From positions 62,001 through 126,000 of the forward strand of contig MU119252.1 of NCBI GenBank assembly GCA_014904845.1: a DNA stretch of 64,000 nucleotides, given 5' to 3'. Position 1 is the stretch's first letter. Each line of letters starts with the position of its first letter. The notes under the pieces are model-generated. The model had not been told where the DNA came from and did not search any database. It saw only the letters and a program-made list of their open reading frames with translations. Both the position numbers and the translations under genes were made by a program. Positions 46,880 to 59,442 of this stretch are shown here, piece after piece. This DNA comes from Acephala macrosclerotiorum. Taxonomy: Eukaryota; Ascomycota; Leotiomycetes; Helotiales; Mollisiaceae.

Positions 46880-49800
46880 TTAATAATTTTTTTTTTGAGA
46901 AAAATCGTTTTTTTCAATTCGTAAATCAAATATAAAAAAGAGTACTATCGCGATTACTAACGCGTTATTTTATTATTAAATATTAAAAAAAAATCTGATC
47001 GTAAACTAATTATCGTTACGTATTATAATATTTAATCGATCAAATTAAACTTAAAAAAATTCTTTTAAATTCAATATTTATAATTTTCGAATCAATCGAA
47101 AATTTTACTTTTAAAAACATTGAAAATATCGAAAAATATTAAAAATATCAAAATAATAATTATATGTTTTTTTTTCTAATATTGTTTTTTTTAATAATCG
47201 CTTTTTTTATTATTCTCGTTTTCGTCGATTGATTTTTAAACTTCGAAATATTGTATTTATTTTTGTATTTTGATATTAAAACGATTAATATTAACGAGCG
47301 ATTCAAGTATTTTATTAATATTAAATTTGATTATAATATTAATTGAATTATTGTTTTTAGTAATTTATCGAATTTCTAAGAATTTTTTGCGTTTATACGA
47401 TTGTTTAATAATTATAATATCGATTATAAAACGCTTTTTTTTAGTAGTATCGAATTTGATTATATATTCGTAGAAAAAAAAGAAATCGATACAAATAATT
47501 ACGAGAATTGAATTTAATTCGAGTCGTTTTATAATAAGATTAAAAGTAATAAAAATCGAAATTTTTATATCGATTTTTATTGTTATTACGTATAATTTAG
47601 AAATTAAAATAATACGAGTAATTTTTTTATATTTCGTTAAATTTTAATAGAGTAAATTATTTCGTAAATCGAATTATTTATTACTATAAATCTCATTATT
47701 AAAAACGACAATATATTCGATTTACGAATTGAAATTTTTATTTATAGTAAAAAAACCGTTTACAAAAACGAAAAATTTTATTGAATATAAATTTAAATAA
47801 AAAAATCGAAGTTTACGATCGAGATTGTTTATTTGTTATTGTAATCGTTTATTCAGCGCTATAATTTGCTTTTTTTCGAGATATTAATATTAAATTATTA
47901 TCGATATATCGTACGCAGTTTTCGATTAATAAATAGAATTAATGTATATTTTTCGAATACGTTATTCGAAATACGTTTACTTATAGAAGTCTAATTTCGA
48001 ATTAATCAAATTTAAACGTTTATTTTACTTTTTTTGCAAAAGTACAATTTTATTTTCAATTTCATTTATTGCTAATTTGTATTCGTTGAACAATAGAAAA
48101 ATATTCGACGTAAAAAATTCTATAGATTTAATTAGTAATTTGATTTTTTGCAATTTAAAATTTTTTAGTTCTACAAAAGTTTAATTTTCCAAGATAAACG
48201 TATCGTCGATTTGTATATCGATTATTTTGAATAGAATATAATTATTTTTCGTAATAAATAAACAAAAATCGAAAATTAAAAATTTTATCGAAAATTTATT
48301 TTTATAATAAATATTATACGTTTTATATCAATACATTTCCACTTTCAAAACTTCGTAAAAAAATTTAACTATTTTAAAAACGACGTTCAATAGAAACTCA
48401 TTCGTTATTTTCTTCGAAAATTTAACGAAAATAATACGTACTAATAAAATTATTAATTGTACGTATATTTAAATAATGTTTCTCAAATAAAAACTAATTT
48501 TTTTAAATTTGAGAAATAAAATTAAAACGACGATAATTCGTTGATTAATACACTGAATAATCGAAAATTGAATTAATATTATTTTTTTATTTTTATCGTT
48601 AAATACTTGAATCACAAAACGAGATTTTTTGTATAGAATTACTGTTTTTATGTTTTTGATCTCGTTTATTAATTTTAAATCGAAGATTCGTTAATTATTA
48701 ATTTCTTTCGAATTATTAAAAATTAATTTAAAAATTCTTTTCGCGATTAATTTATCAATTTCTTTTTTACGAGAAACTACGAATAAATCGTTTGAAATAA
48801 TAATAATTTCTTTTGCGCGAAAATCTATAAACAATTGTTTATTTCTAGTTTTTTTCTCGATCAAATAAATTTTAAAAGTTTTTATATTTATACAAATTAT
48901 TATATAAATATATTCGTCGAAATTGAAAACGTAAAAAAAAGATTTTTATTACAATTTGAAATAAACGTAAATTTTTTTCGAAGTATACAAAGTTTTCTCG
49001 ATCGAGCGAAATAAATTAAATATATTTTCTTTTGTTTTCAGACTTTTTTTAAAAAAGTTTGATTTTGAATTTAAATTTTTTAATAAATTTTCTTTTAATA
49101 AATAATCTTCTAATTATTCTTCGAATTGTTCGAAGTTTTAATAAAATGATTTCATTGTAATACTACGAAAATTCTTTGATTTATTTGACAATTGTAATTA
49201 ATATATCTCTTTATTTACTACTAAAAACGTATACGATTTTTTTTATTTTTTATTTTCTTTTTAAACAAATATATTTGAATTTAAAAGTAAATCAATTAAA
49301 TAATAATTTCGTAAACTATTTTTTATTTGTAAAACGTTATTAATTTGACGAATAATATAATATTCTCGAATCGCGATTATTACATTTTTTATCGTTTTAA
49401 TTCTAACGACAATTGATATTGTAAACGCGTTCTATTGTAACATTCGAAAATAAATATCGAAAATAAAAAATGTAAAAATAATATTGTTCGATTTCGTCGT
49501 ATTATTAATTATTTTAATCGCTATTTAAAATCGCTTTTTTTTTTATAAATCGAGAAATTCTCGAAATAATATATTATATGTACACTTTAATAAAGCGTAG
49601 TATTTCTTTATTAGACCAATCGAATTATAAGTTTCTATTAATATAATTTTCGAATCGATATTTATACTTTTAATATTATCGCGAAATTCTTTAGAATTGA
49701 AATTCGTTTTAAGATTATAAATAATAAATATCGATAGTTCAAAGTAAATATTGATTTAATATACTCAAAAAACGTTTTATATTTTTTTTATCGATATATT

Positions 49801-52735
49801 TACAAAAAATTTCGCGGTTTGAAATATTGTAATTTCGTTTACGATTTAAAATATTGATTTTCCATCGATTTACAATACGTTTAAATAAATAAAATAATTG
49901 AAATTATAATCGTTGTATAATATAAATTTGAAACGATCAAAAGATTTATTATTTATTTAATATTACTAGTAAAATCTCGTTATTTTTTTAATTTTTTCGA
50001 AATTTGTAAAATGTTTTTTATATTTTAATACTCGTACGAATTTGATAATCGATAAATGTTTAAAGCGTTTATATAATCGTTTGAACTTTGTTTCAATTAA
50101 ATAATAAGTAGTGAAATTGGTTTTTATCGTAGAAATTTTACAATTATTATAAATCAAATTTTCGAGTAAATTAAATAGTATTTAAAAATATTTAAACGTT
50201 TTAATAATAAGCGTACGTCGTTTATTTCAAATAAATACGTTATTAAAATTATTGAATTTAATTCGTAGTTTGTTTATATTTTGAAAGTATAATAAAAAAA
50301 GTACGTTTATTAAAACCACGTAAAACGTAATACGTTCAATTAATGTATCGACGTCGATAATTTTAAGAGATAAAATTTCATCGATTTTAAATTTAATTAT
50401 TGTTTTTTTAGTTTTAAATTTGTTTAATTTAATATTTCGAATTCGTTAAAAAATCAAATACTAGTTTTCGTCGATAGTCGATCGTTGAACGATACTAATA
50501 TCGATTATAATACTTATAAAAACGTTTAATGTATAGCGATTCGTTAAATACGTTTTTATATTAGTAGACATTGGAAATGGTTTCGATTGTATTGCGATAT
50601 TTGATATCGTATAATAAATTGATTAACAATCGAGTAATTCGATGATTTTAAATTTATTAATCGTACTATGAAATATTATAAAGTAATTAATCGATCGCGT
50701 AATATCGTTTTCGTGTAAATCTTTTTTCTTAGTAAATTTAACGACGAATTGTTCGTATTTTTTAGCGATATTAAAATTTAATTTTTTGAATTTAATTATA
50801 AATTAAATTATTTTATTTTTATTGAACGATTTCGATTTTTTAAAATCGTCGTACGTTTTTTTTCTTTTTTTTAACGTATAATAAGTACTTTAACAATTCG
50901 AGTTTTTATAAACGAAATATTTTTTCTCGTTTTAATATATTATCGATTTTTTATAATTAGTTCGATCGCTATATCGAGTATTTTTATCGTGATATTTACG
51001 GTTTACAAAATATAATTCAATTATATTTCGATAGACTTTTTTTTTTTCGACTATAAAAGTTTTAAAAATTGTTTCTATTTTTATTTAAAATAAAATCGCG
51101 TTGTAAACGTTTTCGTATATCGCTTAAAAATTCAATAAAAATCGAAAAAGCATTTAATAGTACTTTAATATACTTCGATAAACGTAGTAAAATTTGTTTC
51201 GTATAATAGTTTTTATTCGTATGTTTGAACGTAAATTAAATTGTTTTTGAATCAATTTTTGATGTAATATTTCAAAGTATTCGAAAATCGTTTTATTTAA
51301 ATTTTGTATTTGAATTAATATAAATATAATTATATTTTATTAATTAAATATTTTATTTCGACGTTTTTCGATTTCGAAATTCGATTTTACAATTTCAATT
51401 ATTCTATTGAAAAACAGATTTTTTTTAGCGAGTTTCTAATAATAGAACTTATTAGTCTCATTAGTAAATATAATCGAAAACGCGTTACGATAATTTTCAA
51501 ATTTAACGCTTGTTTTCGAATATAAATTTTCAAATACTCGTATAAACATATTTAATAAATTTTTTTTTTCGTAATATTTGAATTTGTCGTTGTAAATTTT
51601 TATGAGAATAATTAATTTTTTATCGAGATTAAGTATTATTTGATTCTCGCGATTGAAATTATATATTAATTGATTAAAATTTTTTAGTAATTTTTCAGTT
51701 TTTAATAATAATAAAAACGACGAATTTCGTTTCAAATTCTCGTTCTTTGGTAGTAAATTTAATAACAATATTTTATTACGTTTTTAAAATTGTTTTTAAA
51801 GTATCGTACGTTCGAATAATATCGTTTATTTTATAAAAAGTTTTGTAGTAAGTTTTGGTAATTGAGAAAAAAAATTCGAAAATATCAATATTATTTTTTT
51901 AATTTTCTCGATAAAAATAGCGAAAAACGCTAATTTTCGAGTTTGTTTTATTTTTAAATCGATTGTATTTTTTTATGAATTGAAATTTCTTATTAAGTTT
52001 ATTTTTACAATTTCTTTATGTGATTATTTTAATTGTTTTTTTTCATTTGCGATATTTGTTAATATTTTTAAAACTTTAATAAATCGTTTTTTTGATATTT
52101 ATATTTCGTTTATTTGTAAAATTTTACGTAGTTTTTTTTTCGTATTTTTATTTATTTTTTTTTTTAAATATTTTTTTTATTTATTTTAAAAATGTTTTTT
52201 TATATTTCATTTATAATTTATAGTTTTGATTATTTCTCGCTTTGAAATTCTATATTTATTTTAATGTATATTGTATTAAATCGAGAAATAAAAAAAGTAA
52301 TAAAAGAATTTTTTTTTGATTAAAATCGTATTTTGAAAAAGTATAATCGTATTTTTGAAAAGTATTTTATCGAATCGTATTGTATTTGGTAAATATATTG
52401 ATTCGACGAGTTTTCGTATCGAATTCATAAGAATTGTTTTTGGTATTGTTTAATAAATTACAATAAAATACTTGTTATTAATATGCGATAGAATGTAAAA
52501 TAGAAAATTAATTAGTTTTAGATCGGAGAAAATAAAGCGAGCGTGAGATCGCAATATTTTTTGAAGATTTAATAATTTTTTTTAATACAAACAAAAATTT
52601 TTTTTTTTTACGTTTAATTAAATTAATAGATTGCGTACAATTTAAATTTTTTTATTTAATTAATTTTATTCAATTATTGTTTTTTCGTAAGTAATTTTAT
52701 TACTCTATAATCGAACGAGTTTAATTATTGATTAA

Positions 52736-52964
52736 TATTAAAACGTTTGAAAACAAATCACGAAATATTAAGATTTTAATTTAATATCAATAATTTAATT
52801 TTATTTGTTTTTTTTCAGAAAAAGTATTTTTTTATTTATATAATTAAACAAAGTAGACGTAAAATTAAAAAGTAAACACTAGAACAATTATTGTCAAAAG
52901 CAATAAAAATTATAATTAAAATTATTTAATCGATCGTTTAAACGATCATATAATTAAATCGATA
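52736..52964 (-). repeat. LTR of element B (right, 5' end of the element)
   Basis: Begins TATTAAAACGTTTGAAAACA and ends TAATTAAATCGATA. Carries about 15 bp (around AGAACAATTATTGTC) absent from the left copy. Confidence 0.75.
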
Positions 52965-55900
52965 AATAGATTTCTAAAAAAAGATTTCGATTTTATTATA
53001 CTAGTAATAATAATAAAAATCTATTTCGAGACTGAAAAGAATTACTAATTATATATATTTTTATAGAGAAAGACAATTTTAGTAAAAATTATTACGATTA
53101 ATCTAATAAAAACTAAATTAAAATACTTACAAATATTTTTCAATCAATTTCAAAAGATTTAATTAGACTTATTATTAAAATATCAAACAAAATATAATTT
53201 GTAAAATCAAATTATTAGCGTTTATCGAAATATTGAAAAATGCAATTTTACTTTTTATAAACTCGTTAATACTTTTGAAAGCGTTTACGTTGAATTGCGA
53301 TCAGTAGTAAATACTGCGACGCGATCACGTGAAACACAGTAGTATAGTTTAAATTCTACTTTTTAAGATTAAAAAAAAGACGAATTCGATTAGAATTAGA
53401 TCGATCGTATTTATAGAGAACGAGATAAAGAACGCGATCGAGTATAAAATTGAAAATATCGAGATCGAAGAAATTTTTAAAGTAAATATCGTAGAAATTA
53501 TAGATTTTAAAAAAGATTATATTAAAAGAAATATTATATTTGTAGTAAATCGAGATATTGATCAATAAAGTATACGATAAAAAAGCGATAACAAATATAT
53601 GTAAAGTTTCGATAGTAAATTTAATATATAATAAATCGAGATATTACAATAATTTATTATTAAAATTTTCTCGTTAAAATCGAAAGAATAGAAAGTTTAT
53701 CGAAAAATAATCAAATAATAAAAATTGATCAATTGTTGATAAATATAGAAATAGAAAACGAGAAAAAGAATTATTTTATCGAGCTTAAAGAAATCGATAG
53801 TACGTAAATAGTAATTATTTTAAATAATTAGTTTATTCGTTATATTATTACGAGAGAAAATATATTCAATATTTTATTATTATAGTTTGAATTACTTGGA
53901 TCGAATCAATGTTCATTTTTTATTTTCGAAGATTGATATTTTTTAGAAATTTTTCAAGGGATTATATCGAACAATAAAATCGTTGAAATATTAATTACTA
54001 ATTAATCGCAATTTATAGTACTACGAAAATTTAATATTAACGTTCAATTGAATGTATTTACGATTAAAGTTTATAAGATTTGTTTTGATAAAAGTATTAT
54101 TTTATTACAAAGAATTATTCGAATCGATATTTTATTAAGTATTATTATTTTTTACGTTATTTTTACAAATATATTTTTTTTATTCTATATTCAAAATATA
54201 AATACTATAAGTATAAAACTCGACAATTTAAAAAATATTTTGATTCAAAGAAATAAAATCGTTTTTATTATAAGAAAATAAAACTATTTATAGATACTAC
54301 TATATTAATCAAAGAAGAATTTAATTTAAAATTATTTTATCGATATAGAATTACGTTAATTATATGAATATTTTGGTCATTTATTGATACGACGTTTTAT
54401 AAAAGTTTTTCAACGAGTTGATTATAATGTAAATATTAAACATATTCAATATTTTATTAAGTATTGTTACTATTATCAAATGTATAGATAATTATTTAAA
54501 AAATTCAAATTTACTTTATAAAATGATTATAAATTCAATTACTCGATTATTGTCGACGTTTTATATTTAAATAAAAAGTTAGTTTTACAAGTAATAAATT
54601 CGTTTATAGTATTTCAAACTATTAAATTTATAAAGAATATATTTACGAAAACAATATAAAATATACTACGTATATATTAAATCGATATATATTAAAAATT
54701 ATCGAATTATATCGTTTATAACATCGAAAAAAAAATTTCGTTTATAAAGTTTCGATAAAACGCTAAGACAATAGCGATTAAAATTAAAGAAATACTCGTT
54801 AAAGTTTATAATAGTATAAAAAAAGTAGAAAAATACTATATTTTATTATATTGAGTTTACAAAATTATTTACGACGAATTAATCGAGAAATAAATCGACA
54901 AAAATATAATTTTACAAATAGTAATCAAAATTGTTAATAATTCGATAAAATCGAACGATATTGTATTTATATTACTAGTCTTTGAAATATACTTTAGAAT
55001 GATTAGTAACGACGTATCGTCGTTATCAATTATTAAAAAAATTGAAATAATTCGAATAATTATTAAAAAAATATATCGTTTATATATTTAACACTAAATT
55101 AATAATGCGTTTTCAATGAAAAACGATTCAAATACGAAGCTTATATTAAATTTGTCAATTCTATTTAAAGTACGCGTTTAGTGTAAAAAAAGCGAATAAA
55201 AAAACTATATAAACTATTAGCAATTGATAAAAAAATATATAAAATCGATATATTTTATAAATTGATTAATTTTCGTTTAACGATCGTTAAATTTTACTAT
55301 ATAAAAAAGAAAGTACTAAAAGTTTATAATCGAGCTAACGATTAAAAGAATAATCGAAAAAATTAAAAAGAAATTTTTTTGTTTTTTTAATCGAGTAAAA
55401 TAAACGAAAAACCAATTAAAAAGCGTAATTGAAAACGCTTAAGAAAATCACGAAATAAAAACGTACGTAATAAAAAATTTAAATAAAATAAGTATTATAA
55501 TTTTACTGAGAACGACGAGAAAAATTACAAAGATTTCAATGATTAATTTTTTATTACTATCGTCGAAAAAACTAAAATTTTTATAGTTTTTATAATAAGT
55601 AAAAAAAAAAGCGATATAGAACTATTGTTAAAACTACGAAAAAAAAGTATAATTACAATTTTTAGACAATTATTCGAAGCGTTTTAAAAAAAAAAAATCG
55701 ATAATTTGATTATAAAAAAAGTTTTTAATTTCGTTCAATACGATTCTAATAAGTATATTAAAATTCGAATTTTCAATTCGAGATTAATTAACGAGATCAA
55801 AAACAAAATTATCGATATTTTTTACGAGAAATCGAGACTAGTAATTCAAAAATACAACGACGAAAAAAAAAAAAGATTTTTACGTAATCTTCGATAATAT

Positions 55901-57559
55901 AAAGAGTTAATTAACAATTGATTATCGCTTTAATACTTTTTTTAATTTAATTTGCAAGTAAAAAAATTAGAATGTAATTTCGTAATATTATTTAAATTTA
56001 TATTCAATTTACGACAAATTTTTAACGATTTATATTAATACGTTTATCGAAAGAAATTTACTATTTATATTTATTAGATACAATTATAATTATTTTGAAA
56101 TTTTTGTATAAAATTGTAAAAATAGAAATACATTAATAAACTACGTATTACAAGTATTATAAAGAGAAATTGTTTATAGTTATATCGATATACGATTTTT
56201 GTTTTTTAATTACGATTATTAAAAGATTTTTCGACGTTATTAAAATGTAAACCGATGATACGTTTATATTAATAGAAAAAGAATTTTTTATTCTCAAGAA
56301 AAACGAATTCAATAAAATTAAATTTTTGGTCAAATTTAAAAAAGTTTTAATACTAAAAATATTATTGATTTTCAATAAATACGTTTTAATTTAATTTGAA
56401 AATACGATTCAATTACAATAAAAAGATCAAAATAAAAAAATTAAATTAATAAATATTAAATTATTTAATTTTTAAATTGAATATCAAGAATAATAAATTA
56501 AAAAAATTTATATTATTACAATTTGTTAATTTAAAGTAGTTTTCGACTTGTTTATTATTATTTAATATTAAAATCCAACGAAGAAAAAAATTATTACGTT
56601 GAATAAAAAATTGGAATAGTAGATTAAAAATTTGAATCGAGAATTCAAATATATTGCTTTTGATTTGTTTACAATAAAATTCTTCGTTTTTATCGATAGT
56701 TTATTTGCAAACAATAAAATTTTTAGTTCTTAGATTGAATATGAAATTATTCTAGTAAATGAACGTTAATTGAACGATAAAAAATTCGAGATTAAAAATT
56801 TTTTTATTTATTATAGTTTTATTAAAAGCAAACGCGTTACTAAAAGCGTTCTAGTTTTTGAGATATATAGTATAATAAAAGAAATCGATATAGCGATTGT
56901 AATCAAATCTACTATTGATATAATTATTTAGTAATTCGATTTTCTTAAGATTTCGATAATCGTTTGTATAGATTTATATTCGTTATACGAGTATTTAATC
57001 AAATTGGAAATTATTAAAAAGAAGCGTTTTATGATTAATATTATAATTCTTCGCCAATCGTATAAATACAAAGAATTGTAAAAAATTCGATAAATCAATA
57101 ATTAAAATAATTCAACGAATATTATAATAAAATTAGTATTTAATAAAGTTTTAAAGAAGTTTCTAAATACGAATCATTTTAAGATTCGAATAAAAAAATA
57201 AATTAAAAAAAAAAAAACGATAAAAATAATGCAAAGAATTAAAGAAAATACTTATTGAAAAAAAATAAAAAAAATAAAATTTTTGCGTTGTATTTCGAAT
57301 TTTATAATTGTTTAATTTATAAGACTAAAAAAAAAATAATTATTTTAATTTCGACACTTATAACTTTCGACGAACTTTGAAAACAATATTAATTTATTAG
57401 CGTTATTCTCAAAGTTTAATCACATGATTTTTGCATTGAAATATTAGCGAGTTTTATATATCAACGAATTACGATAAAAAAAAAAAATAATAGTATCTTT
57501 TAAATGATTGAACTAAATTAATTCTTATTACAAAAAAAGAATTACTAGTATAAATATAA

Positions 57560-57756
57560 TATTAGTTTAGTAGTCACGTGCGGTACTAGGTCAGATCGGG
57601 ACTAGCGCCGCTTGCGCTAGAGTTGAAATTATATTTTTCAATTTTTACGTATTTATTAAATTTAAAACTATTAATTAATCAACGAATTATTTAGTTTATT
57701 TATTTATTTTGTTTTTAGTTTATTACTAGTAATAAGTATTCCTGGTAATATTAATA
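57560..57756 (+). repeat. Right LTR of element A
   Basis: A 197 bp repeat matching the left LTR in length and sequence, with the same GC-rich core at about 57573-57625. Confidence 0.8.
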
Positions 57757-59181
57757 CTATATTTATAATAGTTTTTATTGCGTCAATTTCTTTTTTACGA
57801 TTCTCTAAAAATATTAAAAATATTCGTTATATGAAAATCGAGTTCAATAAAAAGATTAATATTGAAAAAAAAAAAACTATTAATAATATGTTTGAAATTA
57901 TATTGAAAAGTTTTTCTAAGATTTCTATTTTATAATATGAGAATTGAAATCTTTATAATATTATTATTATAGAGCAAAAAAAGCGTAAAAAAAGTAAAAA
58001 ATTAAATTTGAAAAGTAAAGAAAATAATAAAATGAAAATATAATTATTATCGAAAGTAGTCAAAATTGTAATTTATTAGACTGAATTAAAAATCCAAACT
58101 CAATTGAATAAAGAAATTAAAAAGGCTAAAAAAACTGTAAAAGTAGTTAAGAAAATAGAAAACGATCAAAAGAAAAATGAATAAATTGTTCGTTAAACAA
58201 AGAAACAATTGCAAAAGGAATTAATAAAAACTATTTTTATTTTATTTATTTTATCAAAGAAAGTTTTTATCAAGTCAAAACAGAAAACAATTGAACTTTA
58301 AACACTTGTTTTAAAGACTTTAAAAGTTAATATATCTTTTTCTAGTCTTCAAAAAAGCAACTAAAAATTATATAGAGTTTAATAATTGTTCTAAAAATTG
58401 TCGTACTAAACCTAGAGTCGAAACAAGTAAAACGCAATAAACGTACAATCAAACTATCAAAAAAGTTTAAATATAGAAAATAACTTTACGCGATTGTTTA
58501 TAAACTAGTAATAAATCTCTATTCCAAGTTTCAAATCAATTGATAAAGTAATTGTGATTTTACAAGGTTTTGAAGTATAGTAGTAGTTTTATGAATGGGA
58601 GTACTTTTGATAAAGTAGTACTCGCTAACGAGAAATCGGTTACACGAGTCGATATTATTTTCGTTCGCGTCTTTTATAGATCCACAGATAGTACCGTTTT
58701 CGAGGATTTTATAGAGCAACTTTTTCCTTTGTATAGTAGATAACTAGAGTCGAAGTCGATTCTTGTTATGAACAATGCACTTATTTATTACACAGAGCGG
58801 ATCGAGTAAATGTGTCGTAATACTAGTATAAAACTAATATATTTGCCGATATACTCACTCGATTTTAATCTAATTAAAGTGTTTTTCGTTGAGTTAAAAG
58901 CTTTTATCAAACGAAATTGGTACATTTATAAGGAAAATACGGAGTAAGGTTTTTTTAGTAATTCTTTGGAATGGTACATTGGCGTAGTTTGTCAAAAAAA
59001 AAAAAAAAACAGTATTAAAAAGCATTTTAGACATGCGGATTGATTATTGAAAAGCTATAAGTTTGGCATATGGAAATAAAATAATGTTCAAATTCAAAAA
59101 TCCTAATAACCACACTACTTGCAATATACACTTATCTCATTCTAGTTATTCCTCAGTCCTGGGTCGCTTGATCGTCTCGAA

Positions 59182-59442
59182 TTAATAATCGATATCACTT
59201 ACAATCCGCTTTGCAATCCCTTTTTTGACGCCTTCATTCATTAAAAACTTAAAGTTTGAATTCCGGCGGATCAAATTCAAGTCTATACCTTGTTCTATCG
59301 TTATATCGCAAGCTTTTTTATAGTCTTCTTTCAATGCTAACTTCCTGACTCGCGATTGCTGCCAGGTACAATACTCCTCTACCTGTTCATCTAAAAAGCC
59401 AGGAATATTGAGATAAACAATTGGAATAGATTTTGACGGCAA
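59182..59442 (-). CDS. Uncharacterised TE-edge protein fragment
   Basis: A minus-strand frame of 86 residues from an ATG, with open frame continuing upstream of the Met for about 40 codons (SGQTSHLAFVVGTPGPDL). It contains FLDEQVEEYCTWQQSRV and a C-terminal GVKKGIAKRIVSD block. Composition is normal and not RIP-biased, unlike sequence on its left. I do not recognise a named family; the position next to the transposon nest and the lack of a complete gene suggest a TE-associated or relic ORF. A second minus frame at 59790-59575 (FSRKY..SKSHMLETRDDVLEN) may be part of the same relic. Confidence 0.35.
   Translation of the reverse strand: MPSKSIPIVYLNIPGFLDEQVEEYCTWQQSRVRKLALKEDYKKACDITIEQGIDLNLIRRNSNFKFLMNEGVKKGIAKRIVSDIDY

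Larger units (their letters stand above)
46666..52964 (-). mobile_element. Ty1/copia-like LTR retrotransposon B nested in element A
   Basis: Bounded by two direct repeats (46666-46879 and 52736-52964), total 6.3 kb. Coding remnants read on the minus strand, so the 5' end is on the right. The frame at 51768-51436 resembles a gag N-terminal region by position and composition. The frame at 50157-49966 (TNFTTYYLIETKFKRLYKRF then HLSIIKFVRVLKYKKHF) matches the zinc-binding pre-integrase domain seen in element A. Reverse transcriptase should lie near 47-49 kb but was not resolved. The flanking 5-mers AATAA (46661-46665) and AATAG (52965-52969) differ by one G/A and may be a mutated target duplication. 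Confidence 0.68.
45124..57756 (+). mobile_element. Ty1/copia LTR retrotransposon A, interrupted by element B
   Basis: Two direct repeats of 197 bp (45124-45320 and 57560-57756) bound it, each related to the solo LTR at 25469. Removing element B leaves about 6.3 kb, a normal copia size. On the + strand the AT-converted pol is still legible: the integrase zinc domain YEYFGHLLIRRFIKVFQR followed by IKHIQYFIKYC (about 54360-54475), the integrase core NYSIIVDVLYLN (about 54535), and the start of reverse transcriptase RIFNSRLINEIKN with YEKSRLVIQKYND (about 55770-55860). The gene order integrase before reverse transcriptase identifies Ty1/copia rather than Ty3. Flanks TACAA and CTATA do not form a clear target duplication. 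Confidence 0.8.
43790..58640 (+). mobile_element. Pogo/Fot1-type DNA transposon inserted in the mariner element, itself split by a retrotransposon
   Basis: The left end starts ACCGAGATCCCG after a TA (43788-43789), and the right end, read inward on the other strand, starts ACCGATTTCTCG before a TA (58641-58642). About 21 of the first 35 bases match. Inside on the left: psq-type HTH (SALVTSAVEAIRSGRFSSAR), a CENP-B-like HTH (EEIRGRPVEKNWISGFVQRY), then the DDE_1 core in AT-converted form: YNFDEKRFFIGIVRTMKK, NREFILLLACVS, SSNNK. The C-terminal coiled coil resumes to the right of the retrotransposon (KKRKKSKKLNLKSKENNK at about 57975-58030). Stops are frequent in the AT-converted part; not functional. 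Confidence 0.8.
43099..59060 (+). mobile_element. Tc1/mariner-type DNA transposon split by a 14.85 kb insertion
   Basis: The left part (43099-43789) encodes the first half of a DDE_3-type transposase: LADSQHAQIHGMIL, TTEIANVVGCNEHSVFAIKS, then LEKPDLYRDEVVLFVLDEF, KKTIRRIAKGRNTDLRDLY, YYYVFVDEFSCDKRSGFRR and QIARFQHEQRYQILPAY. One TGA at about 43402 interrupts GRP-SITLPM where the family has Arg, a C-to-T change. The right part (58643 to about 59060) continues with RVFYRSTDSTVFEDFIEQLF, SILVMNNALIYYTERIE, IYLPIYSLDFNLIKVFF and VELKAFIKRNW, the expected second half with the later catalytic acids eroded. Stops in the right part look like RIP changes. Terminal repeats could not be fixed. Confidence 0.82.

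Noticed and set aside
45119..57761. Target-site duplication for copia A
   Set aside because: Flanks TACAA and CTATA do not match even allowing C/T changes; left undefined.
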